Made by a program: the position numbers and the translations under genes. The notes under the pieces are model-generated. The model worked only from the letters and a program-made list of their open reading frames with translations, was not told the origin of the DNA and searched no databases. This document shows, piece by piece, positions 26,232 through 33,915 of a DNA stretch of 64,000 nucleotides. Origin of the DNA: Natrinema zhouii (lineage in GTDB: Archaea; Halobacteriota; Halobacteria; Halobacteriales; Natrialbaceae). The stretch is taken from the NCBI RefSeq assembly GCF_013456555.2, contig NZ_CP059154.1:3038001-3102000 (forward strand), read 5' to 3'. Each line of letters begins with the position of its first letter. Positions within the stretch are counted from its first letter, which is position 1.

Positions 26232-26411
26232 ATGTCACTCACCGATCGACAGGAAGACCTCCTCGTTGCAGTCGCACTGACTGAGTTTTCAGTCCACTAC
26301 GAGAGCGCCGATCCCGAGCTCGCCGAACGAGCGTGGCAGCTGGCTGCCGACCGCCTCGTCGATCACGACGTCGAGCCTGCCAAGGTCGTCGGCGCGCTCG
26401 AAATTGGATAG
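26232..26411 (+). CDS. Small protein, duplicated family B copy 1
   Basis: A 59-residue protein with a helical core (QEDLLVAVALTEFSVHYESA; WQLAADRLVDHD). It is a clear paralogue of the gene at 27219; even the leader (GCCGCGGCCAACG before the ATG) is conserved. A TATA box lies about 25-30 bases upstream. No known domain. Confidence 0.65.
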   Translation: MSLTDRQEDLLVAVALTEFSVHYESADPELAERAWQLAADRLVDHDVEPAKVVGALEIG

Positions 26412-26536
26412 CTATCGCTTGGTGTCTGATCGCCTCGAGAAAACCTCAAAGGCCGTCCGGATGGGCACTGGTAGATGGCCGCCAGACGGCATGGAAACAA
26501 CATCGGGGTGGGGTTGGATGCTGATTGGATGTCCAT

Positions 26537-26619
26537 GTCGCGTCGTGGGAACGCGACAGTGAATATGTTCGTCCCGGCCTATATCAACCTCGCTCCGATT
26601 CCAAGCCCGTTGGAATCGG
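26537..26619. repeat. Two perfect hairpins in a non-coding stretch
   Basis: GTCGCGT/ACGCGAC with a 7-base loop at 26537-26557, and CCGATTCCAA/TTGGAATCGG with a 5-base loop at 26595-26619. The second is a perfect 10-bp stem. They lie between family-B gene copy 1 and the duplicated fragment; terminators or recombination scars are possible. Confidence 0.45.
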
Positions 26620-26657
26620 CCTACTGACCCTTTGAAACCCTGCCGAGAATCAAGTAG

Positions 26658-26905
26658 CTACTCTTCTGCGAGCTCGAGCTCGACACGCCAGCGGTTATCC
26701 TGATAGCCAGCGAACGACAGCGCCAGTTCTGGATGAGGTACGTCCCCGAGTCGAAACTCGCCACTGCTGGCGCGTCGATCGTCACGGTCTGGGAAGCGCC
26801 CCTCGAGTCCTCACGGAAGTTCTTGCCGTCCGGGACGGATCGCTCGACGATCGCATCGGGGTAGCCTGCGGTGTCGACGGTCGTCGCCGCCTGGAGGTCG
26901 TCGAC
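26658..26905 (-). pseudogene. C-terminal gene fragment, copy 2, with a frameshift
   Basis: Duplicate of 24370-24621 reading YPDAIVERSVPDGKNFREDS and SQTVTIDAPAVASFDSGTYL. One base is missing relative to copy 1 just after QNW (TGGCG-CTG versus TGGCGACTG), so the conserved ending RWRVELELAEE is in another frame. No start codon. A dead paralogue. Confidence 0.6.
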
Positions 26906-27077
26906 TCTCGATCAGCAACGTGAGGGGAAAGCAGACGTCGAGACCGGACTTCTTGAAGCACTGAACCACAACGTAGCGGCTATTGGGCCGATCTATTCCT
27001 ATAGTCCGAGAGTGGGCTCATTATATCAAATCGTGTGGCCATGTTCTGCGGCCACTTGTGATTACACTTTAGGTAGA

Positions 27078-27185
27078 ATGATCGCTGAATCATTTCAAGC
27101 CATTAGCATAGCTATTCAAATACTCCGATGGCGCGAGGAGTACAAGCGTCGAAAAGAAGCAGAGAAACGGCACCCGCGGACCTGA
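27078..27185 (+). CDS. Possible small basic protein
   Basis: A 35-residue frame starting MIAESFQAISIAIQILRWRE and ending in a Lys/Arg/Glu-rich helix, preceded by AT-rich sequence. It could be the end of a longer frame that starts in the duplicated fragment. Weak support. Confidence 0.3.
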   Translation: MIAESFQAISIAIQILRWREEYKRRKEAEKRHPRT

Positions 27186-27218
27186 TCTTTATCACGGAAG
27201 CCGCGGCCAACGGCAGTG

Positions 27219-27398
27219 ATGCCTCTGGATGATCGTCGCGAAGACCTCCTAATCGCCGTCGCACTGACCGAGTTCAGCGTCCACTACGAGCAAGTCGATT
27301 CCGAGCTCTCCGAGCACGCCTGGCAGCTCGCAGCGAGCCGCCTCGTCGATCACGACGCCGGGCCCACCGAGGCCGTCGACGCACTCGAGATCGGATAA
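27219..27398 (+). CDS. Small protein, duplicated family B copy 2
   Basis: A 59-residue paralogue of the gene at 26232 (REDLLIAVALTEFSVHYEQV; WQLAASRLVDHD; end DALEIG). The upstream leader is also conserved with a weaker TATA (CTTTATCAC). Retention of sequence and length in both copies implies selection for the protein. Confidence 0.65.
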   Translation: MPLDDRREDLLIAVALTEFSVHYEQVDSELSEHAWQLAASRLVDHDAGPTEAVDALEIG

Positions 27399-27886
27399 AC
27401 GTCACTCGAATTTCTATACGAAGCTGTGGCCACTATCGGCGACATCCCTTCACTTGCGTAGCGCTACCGCTTTAGAATTTGAAAAACGCGCCGCGGGAGG
27501 AGAAAAACTACGGTCCCTACCCGGTAGTTTGCTCCCAGGCGGCGCATAACGCTAGATGGCGATCTAAGCGTTACGTGGGTGGTACTCCCACACTAATAGC
27601 ATATTACTGAATCACTATTATTCTTCCGCCAGAGACTGTACTGGTGGTGAATACCAGTTTACAGTGGAGCAACCGTGCACGTGCGTACGCTGCTCATACT
27701 GGTGGAATTGAATCAGTTGGAAAGACTATAATAGAACACAAAACTTATGCCGTGAGTGGTAATTCAATCTTAATACCCCTATCCGGAGGCCCGTCGGTAT
27801 GCGACGTGATGTCGATACCACGTGGACGGTCGCCTTCCGATGAATCGCATGCTAACCAACCGAAACACGATAATAACAAAAACATA
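27399..27886. other. Long non-coding leader region of the surface glycoprotein gene
   Basis: 488 bases. The first part holds a hairpin cluster (27488-27591). After 27592 the sequence is AT-rich (GCATATTACTGAATCACTATTATT), giving the probable promoter, followed by a long untranslated leader to the ATG at 27887. A frame is open upstream of that ATG from 27644, but the signal peptide begins at 27887, so the upstream part is unlikely to be translated. Confidence 0.5.
27488..27591. other. Cluster of three consecutive hairpins
   Basis: First, a 58-base nested stem: GCGCCGC pairs with GCGGCGC, GGGAG with CTCCC, and AAACTAC with GTAGTTT around a 12-base loop (27488-27545). Second, TAACGCT-AGAT pairs with ATCT-AAGCGTTA with one bulge (27547-27573). 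Third, GTGGG with CCCAC (27575-27591). All three follow one another with almost no spacing. May be a structured RNA or a recombination site. Confidence 0.55.
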
Positions 27887-30277
27887 ATGACAAGCGAAAC
27901 GACCTACCGCAAAAAGGGACGTGCAGTCGTCCTGGCAGCGCTAATGGTCCTCTCTGTTGTCGCCATGACCGTATCGTTCACGGGCGCGGCGGCAGCGCAA
28001 CAGGCTACTGATGCAGACGCATCGATTAATGCAGAGGATATTGATGAAAACGATTTCTGGATCGGCCAGACAGTTGAGGTCTCAGGTTTAGAATCACCTG
28101 CTGACTTAGTGCATGACGGCGAATCCGTCCAGAACCTCCGTCTTGACGACGGTACTGCCACCATCGATACGAGTGACCTCAGCGAGGGTCGCTATCAAAT
28201 CGAACACGGTGATACCTCCACGAATTCATTCTGGCTCAACGAACACGAGATCAACACTGAATTCGACAGCAATACCGCTACGCTGGGTAGCGAGGCTGTT
28301 TCCCTCACCTATGAGGACGTGAGCGAGGTACCACGTACCGGTAACGTTGAGCTCAACGTGACTGGCGAGTACGAGGGCGAGGCGCTCTCTGATTCTGAAC
28401 TTGACAGCATCTTTGGAGCTGCTGATGGTGAAGGTGACGAGGACAACGCAGTTCTCATCTCCTCCGACAGCGTTGAAGCGCAGTTCGATGAAGATGAAGA
28501 TGCTGGTAACTACAGCTTCACGTTCGATGTGACGGACACCACGGCTGAAGACACTGCAGAGCTCTCTGTTGTGGAACCCGGTAGTGCCAGTGTTGACTTC
28601 ACTGAGAACACCTACGAAGGTGTCGCTGGTGACAATGTCGAGATCAGTCTCGATCTCTCGAACACTGAGGACGCAAATCTCAGACTAACTCACGGAGACA
28701 CCCACGTTGGTGACTTCGAAATTACGGGCGTCGATGAAGAGCAGGTGACTGTTGTCTTCGACACATACGACGGTGACGTTGTCGAACTTCGCGACAGTGA
28801 CGGTGAAACGATCGAAGGCGCTGATGCCGAGTTCGTTTGGGAGGCCGACGAGATGGCGCTTCCCGCAGCCGAATACGACCTTGAAGCACAGTACGACACC
28901 GAAGAGGATGTTACTGACGGTGCGCTGATGCTTCTCAACGAACGGTCGACCGACGGTATTACGTCGCACGTCGCACCGTCTGAGGTCGAGTTCGATAGCG
29001 ACAACCCTGAAGAATTCCTTGGATCGACCACCGAGCGTGATTACATCGCGTACGGAGACCAGCTGATCACGCAGGTCGACGCCTCCGGTATCTACGGCAG
29101 CTCCCAAGGCGAGAACCCCCTGAATAGAGAGGGTGTCAGTCTCACCTTCGAGCGAGCAAGCACTGATGCATTCGACTCGGGTGAATCCTTCACTCTCTCC
29201 GATCTCGATGCGGCAGGGATCGATTACGATGTCTACACAGATGCTGAAAACGAGACGTTCTACGTAATCTTCAACACCGAAGATATCTCCCTCAGCTCTG
29301 AAGATATCCCCGAGGAGTCCGAAGCGGACCCCTTCGAGATGACCGCTGGCGAAACGTGGAACGCTACGTTTGAGGTCGGCAGCGACAACGCCTACGTTGA
29401 GGAGGATGAAACCGAGAGCGTCAGCACGAATGTTGACGTTGAGGAGGTCAGTACCGAGTGGAACGGCGAGTTCGACGAGGACGACCGCCTGCAGGTCCCG
29501 AACAGCGCAGAATCCGAAATCAGCGCACAGACTAACCTCGCACCCGGCACGACCGCCGACTACTACGTCCGCTTCCAGACGGAGGTCTACGAGGACGAGA
29601 CCACCGTCACTGAAGACGGTACGATCTCCACGAACTTCGACTTCAGCGACCGCAGCGAAGGTGAAGAGATCCGAACGGTCCGCATCAACCCGCAGAGCAG
29701 TGATGAGATAGACACTTCGGGCATCATCGTTGCTTCGGAAGCCGAACCTGAAGCAGACATCTCCGTCGACGGAGAACTCGCTTCCTCTGAGGTTCAGGTT
29801 GGCGAAGAGGGCGAACTCACCGTGACCGTTACCAACAACGGTGACGCCGCAGGTACTGTCGACTTCCACGTCGACATTGGCGGCGATACCATCCACCAGG
29901 AAGAGCTCACCCTCGAGTCTGGTGAGGAATTCACTGACAGCTACACTGACTTCAACACCAGCGAAGCAGGCTCCGAAATCAGTTGGGAAGCCCACGCTGG
30001 TAACGCCACCGACTCCGGCGCGCTGAGCGTTGCCGAGTCCGATGGCTCCGACGGTAGTGACGGATCCGACGGTAGTGACGGATCTGACGGCTCCGACGGC
30101 TCCGACGGCTCCGACGGCTCCGACGGCTCCGACGGTAGTGACGGATCCGACGGCTCCGACGGTGACGACGGCTCCGATGGAGACGATGACGACGATGGTA
30201 CGCCCGGCTTCGGTGTCGGCGTCGCTCTCGTCGCACTCCTCGGCGCTGCCATGCTGGCACTCCGCCGCCAGAACTAA
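27887..30277 (+). CDS. S-layer-type surface glycoprotein with PGF-CTERM sorting signal
   Basis: A 796-residue secreted protein. The N-terminus is a typical haloarchaeal S-layer signal peptide (RAVVLAALMVLSVVAMTVSF, cleavage after the Ala-rich AAAA). The body is acidic, beta-rich and has repeated domains resembling the haloarchaeal BGTF-type surface domain (IGQTVEVSGLESPADLVHDG near the start). Near the end a Ser-Asp-Gly repeat replaces the usual Thr-rich stalk, then TPGFGVGVALVALLGAAMLA and RR, the PGF-CTERM signal processed by archaeosortase A. The start at 27887 is chosen from the signal peptide. Main-cell-wall-type protein, unexpectedly inside provirus territory. Apparently intact. Confidence 0.9.
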   Translation: MTSETTYRKKGRAVVLAALMVLSVVAMTVSFTGAAAAQQATDADASINAEDIDENDFWIGQTVEVSGLESPADLVHDGESVQNLRLDDGTATIDTSDLSEGRYQIEHGDTSTNSFWLNEHEINTEFDSNTATLGSEAVSLTYEDVSEVPRTGNVELNVTGEYEGEALSDSELDSIFGAADGEGDEDNAVLISSDSVEAQFDEDEDAGNYSFTFDVTDTTAEDTAELSVVEPGSASVDFTENTYEGVAGDNVEISLDLSNTEDANLRLTHGDTHVGDFEITGVDEEQVTVVFDTYDGDVVELRDSDGETIEGADAEFVWEADEMALPAAEYDLEAQYDTEEDVTDGALMLLNERSTDGITSHVAPSEVEFDSDNPEEFLGSTTERDYIAYGDQLITQVDASGIYGSSQGENPLNREGVSLTFERASTDAFDSGESFTLSDLDAAGIDYDVYTDAENETFYVIFNTEDISLSSEDIPEESEADPFEMTAGETWNATFEVGSDNAYVEEDETESVSTNVDVEEVSTEWNGEFDEDDRLQVPNSAESEISAQTNLAPGTTADYYVRFQTEVYEDETTVTEDGTISTNFDFSDRSEGEEIRTVRINPQSSDEIDTSGIIVASEAEPEADISVDGELASSEVQVGEEGELTVTVTNNGDAAGTVDFHVDIGGDTIHQEELTLESGEEFTDSYTDFNTSEAGSEISWEAHAGNATDSGALSVAESDGSDGSDGSDGSDGSDGSDGSDGSDGSDGSDGSDGSDGSDGDDGSDGDDDDDGTPGFGVGVALVALLGAAMLALRRQN
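30041..30180 (+). repeat. Ser-Asp-Gly codon repeat in the surface glycoprotein gene
   Basis: Tandem 9-base units (mostly GACGGCTCC or GACGGTAGT) encode about 15 SDG tripeptides just before the membrane anchor. It is a spacer likely to vary in length between strains by slippage. Confidence 0.85.
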
Positions 30278-30289
30278 ACTGTAGAACTA

Positions 30290-30330
30290 CCGGCTTCGGC
30301 CGGCCCTAACTTCCGCGGTTTCTTTTATCG
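30290..30330 (+). terminator. Probable terminator of the surface glycoprotein gene
   Basis: CCGGC-TTCG-GCCGG, a perfect 5-bp stem with a stable TTCG loop, lies 12 bases after the stop and is followed within about 20 bases by TTTCTTTTA. The T-rich tract is the archaeal termination signal; the hairpin may protect the 3' end. Confidence 0.55.
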
Positions 30331-30415
30331 GTCACTACACTCACCAGCGACAGCATCCGATACCGACAGCAGAGTCGGAATAAATACGGTTGCGAAACCC
30401 CAAGGCCGTTCTATC

Positions 30416-31051
30416 GTGACCTCACTCTATGACCAGCTTGCGGAGCGCCCCCAAACGAAAATCAACGTTGGAGGGTTATCCTACGACGAACGGGCCAATC
30501 TCCGCCAAATCAAAGTCACGCAGTCGACCGATCTGACGAACAAAGGCGGCTCAGGTCGGTTTACGACCGTCTATTATCTCAAGGGCGATGAGCGCCAAGC
30601 AGCAGAAGTGTTCGTCGAAGCAAACCATTCACAACTCGAGGGGATCGATTTTTCAAAGAAGAACGTTGTCCAGCGCGGCGTCGAACGCGAGGTATATGAC
30701 TGGATCCTGCACACACTCGGAAAGCGAGAGCTGGAGAAATACGATTCAGTCGTTCGGGAAGTACGACCAAACGAAAACGTGACATGGGTGATCAGCCGCG
30801 ATCACTTCGACGCTTATCCGATGCGTCGGTACTCAGTCGGCGAAACACCATCAGTACGCATCGATGGGACATCACTTCGAAAGCTCTACGATAGTTTTGG
30901 CGAGGTGATCACGGCAGCCGATCTCGAGGAGTATGATACCGTAGAGGGAGATGTTCGCTACGTTCTCGAGTACTACCGTGTTGCCGACGGATTTGCATGT
31001 GATCCCATCACCTATGAGGGAGAGATGGCAATTGAAAAGCGCGATAGCTGA
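30416..31051 (+). CDS. Unknown protein downstream of the surface glycoprotein
   Basis: A 211-residue protein beginning at a GTG, AT-richer than the late genes. It has beta-rich N- and central parts (GRFTTVYYLKGDERQAAEVF) and a helical segment (QRGVEREVYDWILHTLGKRE). No signal peptide, membrane helix or recognised motif. It lies in the same direction as the glycoprotein gene with its own AT-rich upstream region. Confidence 0.6.
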   Translation: MTSLYDQLAERPQTKINVGGLSYDERANLRQIKVTQSTDLTNKGGSGRFTTVYYLKGDERQAAEVFVEANHSQLEGIDFSKKNVVQRGVEREVYDWILHTLGKRELEKYDSVVREVRPNENVTWVISRDHFDAYPMRRYSVGETPSVRIDGTSLRKLYDSFGEVITAADLEEYDTVEGDVRYVLEYYRVADGFACDPITYEGEMAIEKRDS

Positions 31052-31188
31052 CGCTCTCTCTAATTACTGTTGAGTTGCTGGCGATCTCAGAATAAGACAG
31101 TCAAACCCGCTTGCTGTTGCGCTGGGTCCGATCGCGAGTATCCTGGACAGCCTCGCCGATCGACTGCCTCGAGGCCAGCTAGAAGCGA

Positions 31189-33915
31189 TCACGACCGCCG
31201 GGAGACCGCGTCGATCTGCGAGCGGATCCCGTCGACGGTCTCGGCGACCGACTGCCGATCGGCGAACACACCTCGTCCCTGCCCGTCTCCGAAGTCGATC
31301 TCCCGGGCCTCGTAGTAGTCGTCGCCGGGGAGGACGTCCAGGTTGATAGCCTCGACGAGCGACTGGTTCGGGTCGATGTCGGCGAACTGGATCTCGACCT
31401 CGTTCATCGCCGTCCGCGTCTCCTGGACGATCCGCAGCGCCGCCTGCTGGCAGCCCCGTCTCGTCGTCAGCGACGGGATCGACTCGGTCCGCTCGAGCGT
31501 CGGGTCGCCGTCCCAGCTGGGGTCCTCGTGGCGCCCGCGGGGCTTGAACTCGTAGTCGATCGCGTACTCGGTCCCGGCGGACATGTCACCGCCGTCTTTG
31601 ATCCTGACCGCCCCGTCTCGGTTGTCGATCGCATAGTCCTGGTCGCGCTCGTAGGTCTCGTTGGTGGCCGGATCGTAGACGTACTCGGTCCCCGTGATGA
31701 GGCTGCTGTTCGCGAGCGAGACGTCGATCGACGTGTCCGGCGGCGTGAACCGCTCGCTCGAGACGGTCTGGCGGCCGCCGATGACCTCGCACGCCAGCGT
31801 CTGGTCCTCGATCGTCTGCCGGTCGGAGTAGCTCGTCACGTCGAGGGAGCGCTCCGACGTCCGCTGGCCGGCCCGGGTCCACTCGAGACTGTAACCATCG
31901 TCGCTCCGAACCTCCGAGATCGCGTTCGCGTAGTCGGCCATCTCGACGAGGACGTCGATCAGGTCCCCCTCGAACGTCTGGTTGACGAGGACGGGCGTGT
32001 CGACGAGATCGGCAAGCAGGTCGAAACTGTCGATCGACTGCGCCTGGTAGTCGAACCGCGGCGTTGCATCGTTCCGCGAGCCGTGGCCGCCGAGCGTGAA
32101 CCGGGCTCGGAGCGTGCCGCCGTCACTCGGGAACTCCTGGTCCAGCGCCTGTGTGTTCGTTGCCTCGAGCCAACTGTTGCCCTGGTCGTTCGAGATCTCG
32201 AGTTTCTGCGGCCCCGAGGCATCGTTGAGCACCGCTTCGAGACGGCCCGCGACTACGGAGTAGGGCGTCTCGACGTCGACGGTCCGGATCTGCGCACCAT
32301 CGGGCGGGTACAGCGGCGGGCCGTCGAGATGCCCGTCGGCCTCGTGGACGGCGTCCCAGCCCTCCGTGTCCCAGTCGCCGATCGCCGGGTAGTACTTCGT
32401 GTCGAAGACACAGATCGCGTCGATCGCGTATGCACTGTCGCCGTTGATGTCCACCCGCAGGGTGTAGGTCTCTCCGGCGGTGATCCCGTTGCCATCGTAT
32501 CCGGGACCGCTGTAATCGCCGTTGCCGATATTCCACCAGCCGATTGATTTGCCACTCGCGGTGATGGTGTCGATATCCGCCCCGTCAAACGACCACGTCA
32601 CATCAGACTCCGCCGTCAGGTCGTCGCGAACAGCGATCCCAACACGATCCTTCGGAATATCGTACCCGAACGAGACGCCCCACTCGGCATTCCCATTCGA
32701 CTGACCGAAGTAGAGCGCCTGCCCGTTGATGTACGCCGTATCGGAGGCCGATCCGATATTCGACCCCCGGTCCCGGCTGAGTCCGTTCGTCACGACCGCC
32801 GTCTGGAGGACCGGCGTCTCTCCACTTGCCGACTCGAACGGGTCGTCGGCCGAGGGTGTGGCGAGCACATCCTGCCACTCGCCGGTCGTGTCCGCCGAGA
32901 GCATCGGTTCGTCCTCGAGGGGGTCGCTGTCCGGCGTGTCGACGTCGGCGGCGTAGCTGGTCTCGGTCTGGATGAGTTCCGCGACGGCCTCGTGGACCGC
33001 CTTCGAGGAGTACTCGACGTCGACGTGGGTTCGGAGCTCGAGCCCACCGCGACCTTCGAGGATCATCTGCCCCGCTTCCGTGGTGACCGCCTCGAGCTCG
33101 TCGATCGGGAGGCGATGGCCGTGATACCAGACCCGGAGCGACTGTCCCTCGAGGCCGCGCCAGATATCGCTTTTCGGAACCGGGAGTGAGACACGCGGCA
33201 GGCCGTTGATCTGTGGCCGCCACTGCGCACCGTCGGCGATCGGGACTGTGTGGACGGTCCCGCTCGAGTGCTCAATCTCGGCGTACCATCCCCGCGGCGG
33301 GACGGCGCGGTCCTCGAGGCCAAGCGATCCGGTCGTGGCGGTAGTGGCCCCGCTATCGGCGTACTGCCACTGGGTGAGGGTTCGAACCTCGTACTCGTAC
33401 TCTCTGGCGGGTTGAACGCTATCGTCGACGTACGAGGCCGCATCGGAGTCAACAGTACCGACGAGACGCCCTTGACCGCCGTCGTAGTCGTAATCGGCCC
33501 GCCGGCGATAGACGACGTGCGATCCGCGGAAGTCGTTATTGATGGTCCACGAGACTGTCGCGGACGTCTCCGAAACGTTGGATGTGGTCAGGCCGTCCGA
33601 GGCGAGCAGTTTAGTGATCTCCTCGGCCGCCAGCCACTCCCCCGTGACGTGGTCGGTCTGGGTCCGGATCCGTACGCTGTACTGCTCGCCGCCGAGGATG
33701 TTCGCGATTGTGTGCTGATACGTGCCATCCCACGGGACCGTCGTCTCGTGTTCGTAAGGAGGGTGATCGCCCTCGGGATCGTCATCCCGGATTTCGATCC
33801 GGAACTCGCCGTTGTTGATGTCGCCATCCCAGTTCGCGGTCAGCGATTCGGCCTCACTCGCATCGAGTGCGAGTGAGGTGACATCGGGCAGGCCGGTTGT
33901 GAACGTGACAGGCAT
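31189..33915 (-). CDS. Large tail protein with FN3 domains and baseplate-hub-like region
   Basis: A 908-residue late protein. Residues about 1-200 are two fibronectin type III-like domains (ETSATVSWTINNDFRGSHVV; REYEYEVRTLTQWQY). Residues about 205-330 and 600-905 resemble the split tail-hub (gpD/gp27-like) protein (PRVSLPVPKSDIWRGLEGQS; then DLVDTPVLVNQTFEGDLIDV), with an inserted beta domain (about 370-560). It probably forms the tail tip and host contact. Last gene of the late operon; it overlaps the preceding gene's stop by one base. The hub assignment is by eye. Confidence 0.7.
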   Translation of the reverse strand: MPVTFTTGLPDVTSLALDASEAESLTANWDGDINNGEFRIEIRDDDPEGDHPPYEHETTVPWDGTYQHTIANILGGEQYSVRIRTQTDHVTGEWLAAEEITKLLASDGLTTSNVSETSATVSWTINNDFRGSHVVYRRRADYDYDGGQGRLVGTVDSDAASYVDDSVQPAREYEYEVRTLTQWQYADSGATTATTGSLGLEDRAVPPRGWYAEIEHSSGTVHTVPIADGAQWRPQINGLPRVSLPVPKSDIWRGLEGQSLRVWYHGHRLPIDELEAVTTEAGQMILEGRGGLELRTHVDVEYSSKAVHEAVAELIQTETSYAADVDTPDSDPLEDEPMLSADTTGEWQDVLATPSADDPFESASGETPVLQTAVVTNGLSRDRGSNIGSASDTAYINGQALYFGQSNGNAEWGVSFGYDIPKDRVGIAVRDDLTAESDVTWSFDGADIDTITASGKSIGWWNIGNGDYSGPGYDGNGITAGETYTLRVDINGDSAYAIDAICVFDTKYYPAIGDWDTEGWDAVHEADGHLDGPPLYPPDGAQIRTVDVETPYSVVAGRLEAVLNDASGPQKLEISNDQGNSWLEATNTQALDQEFPSDGGTLRARFTLGGHGSRNDATPRFDYQAQSIDSFDLLADLVDTPVLVNQTFEGDLIDVLVEMADYANAISEVRSDDGYSLEWTRAGQRTSERSLDVTSYSDRQTIEDQTLACEVIGGRQTVSSERFTPPDTSIDVSLANSSLITGTEYVYDPATNETYERDQDYAIDNRDGAVRIKDGGDMSAGTEYAIDYEFKPRGRHEDPSWDGDPTLERTESIPSLTTRRGCQQAALRIVQETRTAMNEVEIQFADIDPNQSLVEAINLDVLPGDDYYEAREIDFGDGQGRGVFADRQSVAETVDGIRSQIDAVSRRS

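Noticed and set aside
27644..27886. Upstream extension of the surface glycoprotein frame by 81 codons
   Set aside because: The signal peptide begins at the ATG at 27887; the extension has no signal and overlaps the AT-rich leader.
28685..29995. A 436-codon leftward frame over the surface glycoprotein gene
   Set aside because: Antisense to a gene with a clear signal peptide and sorting signal; composition is shadow-like.
30041..30180. Tandem short repeats resembling a CRISPR-like array
   Set aside because: Units are 9 bases with no spacers and encode the in-frame SDG stalk of the glycoprotein.
31052..31188. Leftward small gene after the hub protein (GTG start overlapping its stop)
   Set aside because: The 40-codon frame has Arg/Ser/Ala shadow-like content and no motif.
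33378..33390. GGGTTCGAACCTC, which looks like a tRNA T-arm
   Set aside because: It lies inside the hub protein gene and no acceptor, D or anticodon stems can be built around it.
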